64,000 nt of DNA, taken from Candidatus Lutacidiplasma silvani. GTDB taxonomy: Archaea > Thermoplasmatota > Thermoplasmata > Lutacidiplasmatales > UBA184. Within the stretch, counting starts at the first letter, position 1. Every line of letters begins with the position of its first letter. The stretch is from NCBI GenBank assembly GCA_022750295.1, contig JAKIVZ010000011.1, positions 1 through 64,000 on the forward strand, in the 5' to 3' direction. The notes under the pieces are model-generated. The model was not told where the DNA came from and ran no database searches. It worked only from the letters and a program-made list of their open reading frames with translations. The position numbers were made by a program, and so were the translations under genes. Positions 35,425-41,275 of this stretch are shown piece after piece.

Positions 35425-35475
35425 GGACTCCAAGACCTATTGAGGAGAACTCCGCGCCCGAGGCCCCCCTCGGGT
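35425..35475 (+). repeat. Internal direct repeat of the casposon, copy 1
   Basis: The 51-bp unit starts GGACTCCAAGACCTATTGAG and continues GAGAACTCCGCGCCCGAGGC to CTCGGGT. A second copy lies at 35614-35663 and a third fragment (GGACTCCAAGGA) at 35665-35676. All lie in the first 350 bases of the element, before or between the first two genes. Confidence 0.75.
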
Positions 35476-35485
35476 CGGGCCCCCC

Positions 35486-35495
35486 TATTATTATG
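35486..35495 (+). promoter_or_regulatory. TATA-like box at the head of the casposon plus-strand genes
   Basis: TATTATTATG is the most A/T-rich stretch of the leader and ends about 13 bases before the ATG at 35509, with GGAG in between. It probably drives the plus-strand gene row; a similar GGATATATG at 35674-35682 stands before the second gene. Confidence 0.45.
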
Positions 35496-35508
35496 GAGAT
35501 ACCCCCAA

Positions 35509-35697
35509 ATGTCGGAACCGCCGAACCCGCAAACGACACAGATCGCGACAGTTGTCGCACCCTCCGTTCTCACGTCGGCAGAATGGCCTGTCGCGGGTGG
35601 GACTCGTCGGGAGGGACTCCAAGGTATTATGAGGAGAACTCCGCGCCCGAGGCCCCCTCGGGTTGGACTCCAAGGATATATGAAAGGTAAGCCGTAA
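35509..35697 (+). CDS. Casposon small protein, 62 residues
   Basis: The ATG at 35509 opens MSEPPNPQTTQIATVVAPSV and ends GVGLQGYMKGKP-like sequence just one base before the next ATG. GGAG lies 10 bases upstream. The second half of the frame is made of the internal repeat (GLQGIMRRTPRPRPP), so coding may be incidental to a regulatory repeat. No family is recognised. Confidence 0.4.
   Translation: MSEPPNPQTTQIATVVAPSVLTSAEWPVAGGTRREGLQGIMRRTPRPRPPRVGLQGYMKGKP
35614..35663 (+). repeat. Internal direct repeat of the casposon, copy 2
   Basis: The 50-bp unit matches 35425-35475 with one base fewer in the C run and a changed spacer (AAGGTATTATGAGG against AAGACCTATTGAGG). A/T-rich TATTATG within it could serve as a promoter element. 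Confidence 0.75.
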
Positions 35698-36255
35698 ATG
35701 GCGAACTACAAGAGGGCGGTTCCTACCGCCAGAACGACGAGCGAGCCAGCGACGAACGTGCCTGCGCCGATTTGGGACCGACTGAGCGAACCCCAGCGGG
35801 AGGTCGCCCGAAAGGCGGCCGAGTCTTGGCGGTGGCAAGGAGTGCCTGAGAATCACTTTCGGGTATCCCTTCCGCCCGACCACGATCCCAACTACGACGG
35901 GAACGCGGAGACGGCGCTTCGAGCCCACGCGCACAAGCTCGCCGATATGGACGAATGGGCGGGGCGCATTTGGGGCGGGATTGTAGGCGACACGGAACTC
36001 CCCGACCGTGGCAAGTCAAAGTCGGGACGGGCCTTTAGCGCCCTGAATGCCCCCCAACAGGCGGAATGCTTGAGCGGGGTCGTTCGGGCGCTCTTGGACG
36101 CCGACCTCTACGCGGAGTTTATCGCGGAGGCGGAGCGCGACCGCGCCGACCACCCCGCGCGGTGGGCCAAGGTCCTTCATGAGCGGGTGGACCCCAAGGT
36201 CCGAATCGCCATGCTTGAGGCACAGGTTGCCGCGCTTCAGGGGCTCAAGGCATGA
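35698..36255 (+). CDS. Casposon protein of unknown function, 185 residues
   Basis: The product is a soluble, mostly helical protein (PIWDRLSEPQREVARKAAES, FRVSLPPDHDPNYDGNAETA, ALRAHAHKLADMDEWAGRIW, LLDADLYAEFIAEAERDRAD). No catalytic or DNA-binding motif is recognisable. It is the largest small gene of the casposon; its stop overlaps the start of the next gene (ATGA), so the plus-strand genes are coupled. Roles such as accessory DNA binding are only possibilities. Confidence 0.7.
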   Translation: MANYKRAVPTARTTSEPATNVPAPIWDRLSEPQREVARKAAESWRWQGVPENHFRVSLPPDHDPNYDGNAETALRAHAHKLADMDEWAGRIWGGIVGDTELPDRGKSKSGRAFSALNAPQQAECLSGVVRALLDADLYAEFIAEAERDRADHPARWAKVLHERVDPKVRIAMLEAQVAALQGLKA

Positions 36256-36416
36256 GCGACGAATACGACTACTTTGAGCGGGACGGGAAGCTCTACCGAG
36301 TCAAGAAAGGGGCTCCGTCTCCCGTCGTCGTCAAGGCCCCTCCCGCCCCCGCCGAGCCCCCCGAGCCGAGCGAGCCCGAGCTTCCGTCCCACTATGGACG
36401 GGTTCGGATTCTTTAG
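36252..36416 (+). CDS. Casposon small acidic/proline-rich protein, 54 residues
   Basis: The frame starts MSDEYDYFERDGKLYRVKKG and continues with a Pro/Glu-rich stretch (APPAPAEPPEPSEPELP). Its ATG overlaps the upstream stop by four bases, the main support for it being translated. Nothing in it indicates a function. Confidence 0.55.
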   Translation: MSDEYDYFERDGKLYRVKKGAPSPVVVKAPPAPAEPPEPSEPELPSHYGRVRIL

Positions 36417-36424
36417 GCGGGTCC

Positions 36425-36898
36425 GTGCCTACGCTCGACCCCGCCAAGAAACGAGCCCAGCGAGCCCGCTATGAGGCCCGTCACCCCGAGCGGCGGGGAC
36501 GGGCCGCCCGAGCCTTCGGGGACGGCGTGGGCTCGGCGCCGACCCCACGGCGAGCCCCGAGCCCGAGCCCGACCCCGTTCCCGCGCCGAGCCCCGACCCC
36601 CGAGCCAGAGCGGGAGCCCAGCTTTGCGACGCGGGCCCTCGGTGCCCTGACGGGAGGGCTTAACGGCGCCATTCGGGAGGTGAACCGTGGCTCCTTCGCG
36701 GGAGATCGCGAGATACCCCGTCGGCAGGCGGCTGAGGCGGAGCGCACGGAGCGCCTACAGGCGCGCTTTGAGGCTGAGAGGGCCAACCGCATACGTTCGG
36801 AGGCTCAAGCCCGCGAGCGGGCCCGCCAAGGGGCCCTACTCGCAAGCGGCGCGGCCGAGGAGACCGAGGTTTGCGAATACGTCGGGGAGGCCGCATGA
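36425..36898 (+). CDS. Casposon basic protein with charged helical tail, 157 residues
   Basis: From a GTG at 36425 the product has a basic, helical N terminus (PAKKRAQRARYEARHPERRG), a Pro-rich linker (PSPSPTPFPRRAPTPEPERE), a short amphipathic part (FATRALGALTGGLNGAIREV) and a long charged helix (AAEAERTERLQARFEAERAN). The composition suits binding to nucleic acid or assembly into a complex; no family is recognised. The stop overlaps the start of the zinc-ribbon gene by four bases. Confidence 0.6.
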   Translation: MPTLDPAKKRAQRARYEARHPERRGRAARAFGDGVGSAPTPRRAPSPSPTPFPRRAPTPEPEREPSFATRALGALTGGLNGAIREVNRGSFAGDREIPRRQAAEAERTERLQARFEAERANRIRSEAQARERARQGALLASGAAEETEVCEYVGEAA

Positions 36899-37032
36899 GC
36901 GATTGTCAGCGGTGCGGGGCTCCCGCCGTCTCGGTATGGTCCGACGACCGCTCGGCGGCCTACAAGTGTCCCGAGTGCGAACGGGTTTGGGTAGGCCGAC
37001 CCGAGGGGAGACCCCATGTCAAGCGCGGCTGA
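36895..37032 (+). CDS. Casposon zinc-ribbon protein, 45 residues
   Basis: The frame reads MSDCQRCGAPAVSVWSDDRS and AAYKCPECERVWVGRPEGRP: two CxxC knuckles about 17 residues apart, a classic zinc ribbon. Start overlaps the upstream stop (ATGA) and the end overlaps the next start by 17 bases. It resembles small zinc ribbons found in many archaeal mobile elements and may bind DNA or the polymerase; that is inference. Confidence 0.65.
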   Translation: MSDCQRCGAPAVSVWSDDRSAAYKCPECERVWVGRPEGRPHVKRG

Positions 37033-37309
37033 ATCGAAGAAGCTCTACAACGTCGCCGAGCGCGACGCCTACCGATCTTGGGTCGCCCTTCATGGACCCG
37101 TCAGGGGCGGCCAAAAGGGCTTCCGCCGAATCCTGCGCGAACGCGGAATGAAGGTGCCCCATCACTATGCGAAGGGCAGCAAAAGCCCCGAGACGATAGA
37201 GGCCGAGCGCAAGTTCATCGAGGAAGGACTCGGGCGGCAGGGAGCTTACACAAAGCACCGTTACCCCGAGGCGGACGATATGGCGGAGACCGCCGACCGT
37301 GCCGTTTAG
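37016..37309 (+). CDS. Casposon protein of unknown function, 97 residues
   Basis: The product (KKLYNVAERDAYRSWVALHG, RGGQKGFRRILRERGMKVPH, KSPETIEAERKFIEEGLGRQ) is basic and helical, possibly with a helix-turn-helix-like middle, but no family is recognised. It ends inside the start of the polymerase gene (overlap of 11 bases), so it is transcribed and probably translated together with it. Confidence 0.6.
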   Translation: MSSAAESKKLYNVAERDAYRSWVALHGPVRGGQKGFRRILRERGMKVPHHYAKGSKSPETIEAERKFIEEGLGRQGAYTKHRYPEADDMAETADRAV

Positions 37310-39218
37310 TCCCGAACGAAAGAAGGCATACGATAAGGGACGGCGGCGGAGCGGCCGTCACATTCGGCGCGCCGACCGCCCCTTTGTGGGGGTTGACGGG
37401 GAAGGCTGGGGCAAGACCTACGCGCTCCTGGCCGACTCGGGGGGACACTCGCTCACTCGGCCGAGCGGGATATCGAGCCAAGAGGCGTTCGACTGGCTGA
37501 GCTACCTACCCGAGCGGAACGGGGAGGCTAACTTTGTCGGCTTCGCGCTCGGCTATGATATCAATCACTGGCTCCGCGACCTATCGAGTGCGGCGCTCTA
37601 TCGGCTATGGAGGGAGGGGCGCGTTCGGTGGGAAGATTGGTGGATCGAGTGGGCTCCCGCGCGGTGGTTCCATGTCAAGCACCTTCCGAGCGGGCGGTCG
37701 GTTCGGATATGGGACTCTTTCTCGTTCTTTCAAGGGTCGTTTCTCAAGGCGTGCGCCGAGTGGGGCGTAGAGGTCCCGCCCGAGGTCACGGCGGGGAAGG
37801 CGGCGCGGGGGGGATTCACCGTCGCCGACCTACCCGCTATCGAGAGTTACAATCGGACCGAGCTTGCGTGTCTCGTTGAACTGTTAGGCAAACTCCGCGC
37901 GGGTATGCGTGCGGCGGGAATCGAGCTATCCCAGTGGTATGGCGCGGGTGCGGCGGCGACATGGCTCATGTCGTCGCACGGTGCGAAGGCCGCTAACCCC
38001 GCCCTCCCCCCAGAGGTCGAGGCGGCGGCGCTCGGCGCGTATTTCGGCGGACGAATCGAGGCGGGGAAAACGGGGCACGCCGAAGGGCCGATAGAGAATT
38101 TGGACATGAGGTCGGCCTACCCCGACGCTATGCGGAGGCTCCCGAACCTTGGGAGCGGTCGGTGGGAGCGGACGACGGCGGAGCCGAAACTCGTTCCGCT
38201 CTACGATATGGCGGTCTATCGGGTCGAGTGGGACTATCCCCACGGCTGGCCCTACTATCCGCTCCCTTGGCGGTCGAAAGAAGGCGCGATCTATTTCCCG
38301 AGGGTCGGGCGCGGCTGGTATTGGGTTCCCGAGGTCACGGCGGCTATCCTTACGGCCCGCCAATACGGCGGGACGGTCAAGCTCCTTGACGGCTGGCGGT
38401 TCATCCCGACGGACCCGAACGAGCGGGCGTTCCCGTGGGTCGAAGGTCTCTACGGCAAGCGCCGAGAGGTCGGCTCAAAGACGGGGGCGGGGCTCGCTAT
38501 CAAGCTCGCCATTAACGCGCTCTATGGAAAGACGGCGCAACGGACGGGGGTTTTCAAGCGGACCCCCACCTATCGGAACTGGGCTTACGCGGGCTACATT
38601 ACGTCGCACGTCCGCTCCATGCTTTGGCGCATGAGTTGGGACGATTGGGACCGCGTGATCGCGTTTGCCACCGACGGAATCTATCGGTATCCGAGAATCC
38701 TCGGGCCGTGGGGCGAGGACGGCAAAGCCAAGCTCGGGACTTGGGAGCGGAGCCTCTACGCGGAAGGCGACTGGGTAATGGCTGGAGTCTATCGCGTTCG
38801 CAAGGACGACGGCTCATGGGAGCTATTCGGGCGGGGCTATGGTAAGACGGGCGTGCCGTGGGACCGAGTAATCGCGGGCTGGGCCGACGGAACCGACAAA
38901 CTCACAGTTACGGTTTCGCGGTTTCACACTCTCGGCGAGTGTATCCACGTCTCGCGCGGGCGGCCGTGGGTCGATAGGGAGCGGTGGCGATCTTGGACCG
39001 ACGAGCCCAAGGAGATTCGGCTCCGCGAGCCGTCGCTCAAGCGAATAGGGGCGGAGCCGTTCGACCCCCAGTTTGGAGTCCCGTCCGACTCGGCGCCGCA
39101 CTCGCCGAGGTCGAACACCGAAGGACTACCCGCTCAACGAACCGAGCAAGCTCTTTCTCGGGAAACGAGCGAGCGAACCCTTCAACGAGACGCCGACCAG
39201 CTTGAGGCCGAAGCCTGA
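37299..39218 (+). CDS. polB: Casposon family B DNA polymerase (protein-primed type)
   Basis: The 639-residue protein has all exonuclease and polymerase motifs. Exo I is VDGEG (Asp33, Glu35), Exo II is FVGFALGYDINHW (Asp87) and Exo III lies at YNRTELACLVEL. Motif A is LDMRSAYPDAM (about residue 268), motif B KLAINALYGKTAQ, and motif C FATDGIYR, with TDG in place of the usual DTD. The size and the DMRSxYP / NALYGK / TDG set match the short B-family enzymes of mobile elements and viruses. It would copy the element from its ends. The GTG start overlaps the upstream gene. The last 60 codons overlap the casposase gene on the other strand. Confidence 0.92.
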   Translation: MPFSPERKKAYDKGRRRSGRHIRRADRPFVGVDGEGWGKTYALLADSGGHSLTRPSGISSQEAFDWLSYLPERNGEANFVGFALGYDINHWLRDLSSAALYRLWREGRVRWEDWWIEWAPARWFHVKHLPSGRSVRIWDSFSFFQGSFLKACAEWGVEVPPEVTAGKAARGGFTVADLPAIESYNRTELACLVELLGKLRAGMRAAGIELSQWYGAGAAATWLMSSHGAKAANPALPPEVEAAALGAYFGGRIEAGKTGHAEGPIENLDMRSAYPDAMRRLPNLGSGRWERTTAEPKLVPLYDMAVYRVEWDYPHGWPYYPLPWRSKEGAIYFPRVGRGWYWVPEVTAAILTARQYGGTVKLLDGWRFIPTDPNERAFPWVEGLYGKRREVGSKTGAGLAIKLAINALYGKTAQRTGVFKRTPTYRNWAYAGYITSHVRSMLWRMSWDDWDRVIAFATDGIYRYPRILGPWGEDGKAKLGTWERSLYAEGDWVMAGVYRVRKDDGSWELFGRGYGKTGVPWDRVIAGWADGTDKLTVTVSRFHTLGECIHVSRGRPWVDRERWRSWTDEPKEIRLREPSLKRIGAEPFDPQFGVPSDSAPHSPRSNTEGLPAQRTEQALSRETSERTLQRDADQLEAEA

Positions 39219-39918
39219 GGCCGTGACCGAATACCTCCCCGAAATCCCGAGAGTTTAGCTTCTCCTTGACGGCGAGGGCGGTCTTGACGGTCGCGGCGCG
39301 GAAGGGCTCCATCACGTCATAGACCAAGGCGGATTTGTAATTCTGCGGGACGTGGAGGAACCCGACGGACGGCTCAAGGGAGGCGCGATGGATAGCAAGC
39401 CGAGCCCGCGAGCCAAGGAGCCCGAAGGCGTAGTTTATCGTCGCGTTCGTTGGGTCGCGGGCGTTCGGGTAGTCGCGCGTGATACCGAGGTCGGCCCAGA
39501 ATCGGACGGCTTGCCGACCCTCAAACGTCAGCAGATCGTCCCACGTTCGGTAGGCCGACGGAACGTCGCCGACCTTGGCCTCAAGGATGAATCGTGCGAC
39601 CGCGAGCCGAGACTCGGGGTTGAGGTAGGCCGCTATCTGCGCGAGCCGTGCGTTCGGGTTGATGGGACATTCGGGGAGCCACTGGCCGAGGACGGTCCCG
39701 TTGAAATCGAGGGCCGTTAGGGATACCCCGTTCGTTGCCAGCCAGCGGAGGGCGGGGAAAGTGACGAACCCGCCGAGGTGTTCTACGATAATCGAGTCGA
39801 ACGGAAAATCGACGGGGAGCCATTCCTTCCGCTCGCCCGAGTCCTGATTCAGTAGGACCAAACGGCGGTCTTTGGTCTTGAGGCACGTCCCCCAATCCGT
39901 TAGAAGGAGGGGCTTCAT
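39037..39918 (-). CDS. cas1: Casposase (Cas1-family integrase)
   Basis: The 293-residue protein is a Cas1 homologue: N-terminal beta domain (VLLNQDSGERKEWLPVDFPF, DSIIVEHLGGFVTFPALRWL) and a helical catalytic domain with Glu133 (LLTFEGRQAVRFW), the NATINYAFGLLGSRARLAIH core, His189 (SVGFLHV) and Asp201/Glu204 (LVYDVMEPFR). These are the metal-binding residues of Cas1 and casposase. In a casposon it catalyses integration of the ends with a 14-15 bp target duplication, exactly what flanks this element. No cas2 or CRISPR array accompanies it. The final 60 residues overlap the polymerase gene and are Ser/Pro-rich past about residue 268; ATG 39918 follows a purine-rich leader. Confidence 0.95.
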   Translation of the reverse strand: MKPLLLTDWGTCLKTKDRRLVLLNQDSGERKEWLPVDFPFDSIIVEHLGGFVTFPALRWLATNGVSLTALDFNGTVLGQWLPECPINPNARLAQIAAYLNPESRLAVARFILEAKVGDVPSAYRTWDDLLTFEGRQAVRFWADLGITRDYPNARDPTNATINYAFGLLGSRARLAIHRASLEPSVGFLHVPQNYKSALVYDVMEPFRAATVKTALAVKEKLNSRDFGEVFGHGLRLRPQAGRRLVEGFARSFPEKELARFVERVVLRCSTSASAAPSRTGLQTGGRTAPPLFA

Positions 39919-40005
39919 GGCCGCGCTCGGGGCGGCGCGGACACTCTTTCGTTCGGGCTTTGGCGCAAGCTAAGGCTCGGGCGGATGGGCCACACACCCG
40001 CCCCA

Positions 40006-40064
40006 CCGATCTTCGCCTACTTGTATCCCGTCGAAAGGCAGGGGTGCGCGGGGGGGGTGCCCCC
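40006..40064 (-). repeat. Casposon right terminal inverted repeat, 59 bp
   Basis: The plus strand reads CCGATCTTCGCCTACTTGTA and ends GGGGGGGGTGCCCCC. It is an exact reverse complement of 35330-35388, including the run of eight G. It begins 88 bases upstream of the casposase start, so the casposase promoter lies between. Confidence 0.95.
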
Positions 40065-40079
40065 AGCTGTTTAACAGAA
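40065..40079. repeat. Casposon target site duplication, right copy
   Basis: AGCTGTTTAACAGAA matches 35315-35329 exactly. Its inner part, GTTTAACAGAA (40069-40079), is also one arm of an inverted repeat whose other arm is TTCTGTTAAAC at 40108-40118. Confidence 0.92.
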
Positions 40080-40118
40080 CATACACCAAACTAATATAGT
40101 CGTTAAATTCTGTTAAAC
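40069..40118 (+). promoter_or_regulatory. Promoter and operator-like inverted repeat of the ribbon-helix-helix gene
   Basis: GTTTAACAGAA (40069-40079) and TTCTGTTAAAC (40108-40118) are perfect 11-bp inverted arms. Between them lies CTAATATAGT (40091-40100), a TATA-type box whose centre is about 26 bases before the GTG at 40122, so the transcript is probably leaderless. The arms bracket the core promoter, as expected for autoregulation by a ribbon-helix-helix dimer pair. The casposon's target duplication includes the left arm. Confidence 0.62.
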
Positions 40119-40121
40119 GCC

Positions 40122-40520
40122 GTGCGAACGGCCCACGAGCCCCCCCGCTCCGACCACTTCCTCGGCGTCCGACTGACGGCCGAGGAGGTCGAGCAGCTCG
40201 ACCGGTTCCGGACTCGCTCGGGTTCGTCGACCCGATCCGATGCGGTGCGCGCCCTGGTGCGCGACTCGGAGAAGGTCGGCACCCAAGCGAGCGAGATCCC
40301 GGTCGCGCTGCTCGCGAAGCTGGAGGAGGTCGTCGAGGACGGTTGGGTCACGGATCTGGACGGGGCGGTGTCCCTGCTTCTGACTCTGGGGCTCAGCGAG
40401 TTCTCGCGACTGCACGCCGACCGGCTTCCCAAGCTGCGCCAAACAGCGCGGGACGGAGAGAGCCGGCGACGCGACCGGACCCAACTCGACCGGAAGGGAC
40501 GGGGGTTGCTCGACCGCTAG
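40122..40520 (+). CDS. Ribbon-helix-helix transcriptional regulator
   Basis: The 132-residue product has a CopG/NikR-like ribbon-helix-helix near its N terminus: DHFLGVRLTAEEVEQLDRFR then SGSSTRSDAVRALVRDSEKV. A helical middle part follows (ALLAKLEEVVEDGWVTDLDG, AVSLLLTLGLSEFSRLHADR) and an Arg-rich tail. Such dimers bind inverted repeats. The GTG start is supported by the TATA-like box 26 bases upstream. The flanking 11-bp inverted arms are a candidate operator. It lies outside the casposon, directly to its right. Confidence 0.85.
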   Translation: MRTAHEPPRSDHFLGVRLTAEEVEQLDRFRTRSGSSTRSDAVRALVRDSEKVGTQASEIPVALLAKLEEVVEDGWVTDLDGAVSLLLTLGLSEFSRLHADRLPKLRQTARDGESRRRDRTQLDRKGRGLLDR

Positions 40521-40544
40521 TTCGCGCGGGCGGAACGTGGTTGC

Positions 40545-40772
40545 ATGGAGACTTTGGGGATTGCCTGGAGCCAACGGAGCGGATTCATTTGCCGACTGTG
40601 CCGTCAGGACGCCAAGCATAATGAGGTGCTCCACATCTCATTCTGCCCCGTCCACGGGTTGAGCTCGCCGATCGACGCGCTCCCCTGGCGACCGGAGGCT
40701 CGAACCGTACGCGGCTCTATACCCGGACCGGCGACCGCGGCGAGACCGGTCTCAACGGCGGTGCCCGCGTAA
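40545..40772 (+). CDS. Small Cys/His protein overlapping the adenosyltransferase 5' end
   Basis: The frame reads METLGIAWSQRSGFICRLCR and DAKHNEVLHISFCPVHGLSS, with a CxxC...H...CxxH arrangement that could bind zinc, then degenerates into Pro/Ala sequence as it overlaps the cobalamin adenosyltransferase in another frame. It may be a true small protein whose real end is uncertain, or the upstream part of a damaged locus. It follows the regulator gene by 24 bases. Confidence 0.4.
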   Translation: METLGIAWSQRSGFICRLCRQDAKHNEVLHISFCPVHGLSSPIDALPWRPEARTVRGSIPGPATAARPVSTAVPA

Positions 40773-41260
40773 GCAAGGCGTCCGCGCGGATCGCCGCCTT
40801 CGGCACGTTCGACGAGCTCGGCGCCTTCCTGGGCGCCGCCGAGGCGTCGCTCCCCGCCGGGGAGACGGAGGTCCGCGCCCTCCTCGTCCGACTGCAGCAC
40901 CAGCTGTACGTCGCGATGAGCGAGCTCGCGACCCCGCCGTCGGCCAAGCAGCCGGCTCGGCGAATCTCCGCCCGTCATGTCACGGAGCTTGAGGGGCTCA
41001 TCGACCAGTACGCCGGGTCGATCGAGCCCGTCCACGCCTTTGTACTCCCCCGGGGAACGCCGGCAGGAGCCGGACTGCACGTCGCCCGGACCGTCTCCCG
41101 GAGGGCCGAGCGGGAACTCTGGAACCTCCACGAGGAGGCGCCCCAACGCGAAGAGCTTCTCCAGTGGGCGAATCGGTTGAGCGACCTTCTCTTCGCCGTC
41201 GCGTTGGTCGTGAACCGCACCGCCGGGTTTGCTGAGATCTCCCCTGACTATTCCGTCTAA
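40685..41260 (+). CDS. pduO: Cob(I)alamin adenosyltransferase, PduO type; start codon unresolved
   Basis: The product contains the ATP-binding N terminus TRLYTRTGDRGETGLNGG, the ARVSKASARIAAFGTFDELG segment, and the C-terminal signature RTVSRRAERELWNLHEEAPQ and LLQWANRLSDLLFAVALVVN. The enzyme transfers adenosyl from ATP to cob(I)alamin to make coenzyme B12. Homologues begin within a few residues of YTRTGD, but here no ATG, GTG or TTG lies between the TGA at 40622 and that motif. CTG at 40685 is the best candidate and is used here. A small indel or assembly error near 40700 is the alternative, which would link it to the frame from 40545. The gene is followed closely by the YchF-type GTPase. 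Confidence 0.82.
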   Translation: MATGGSNRTRLYTRTGDRGETGLNGGARVSKASARIAAFGTFDELGAFLGAAEASLPAGETEVRALLVRLQHQLYVAMSELATPPSAKQPARRISARHVTELEGLIDQYAGSIEPVHAFVLPRGTPAGAGLHVARTVSRRAERELWNLHEEAPQREELLQWANRLSDLLFAVALVVNRTAGFAEISPDYSV

Positions 41261-41275
41261 GCGGGCGGCGGGATC

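Larger units (their letters stand above)
35330..40064. mobile_element. Casposon (Cas1-encoding self-synthesising transposon), 4735 bp
   Basis: The element is bounded by perfect 59-bp inverted repeats and a 15-bp direct duplication of the target. Inside are a Cas1-family casposase (minus strand, right end), a family B DNA polymerase, and about six small genes on the plus strand. That is the defining gene pair of casposons, in which casposase joins the ends to the target and the polymerase is thought to copy the element. Ends with no mismatch suggest recent insertion. The element is small for its class and carries no HNH nuclease, helicase or methyltransferase. Codon use (many TAT, CTA, CGC, GAG) differs somewhat from the host. 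No CRISPR array or other cas gene is present in the window. Confidence 0.94.

Noticed and set aside
39037..39918. Cas1 as part of a CRISPR-Cas system
   Set aside because: No repeat-spacer array, cas2 or effector gene is present in the window, and the inverted repeats and target duplication identify a casposon.
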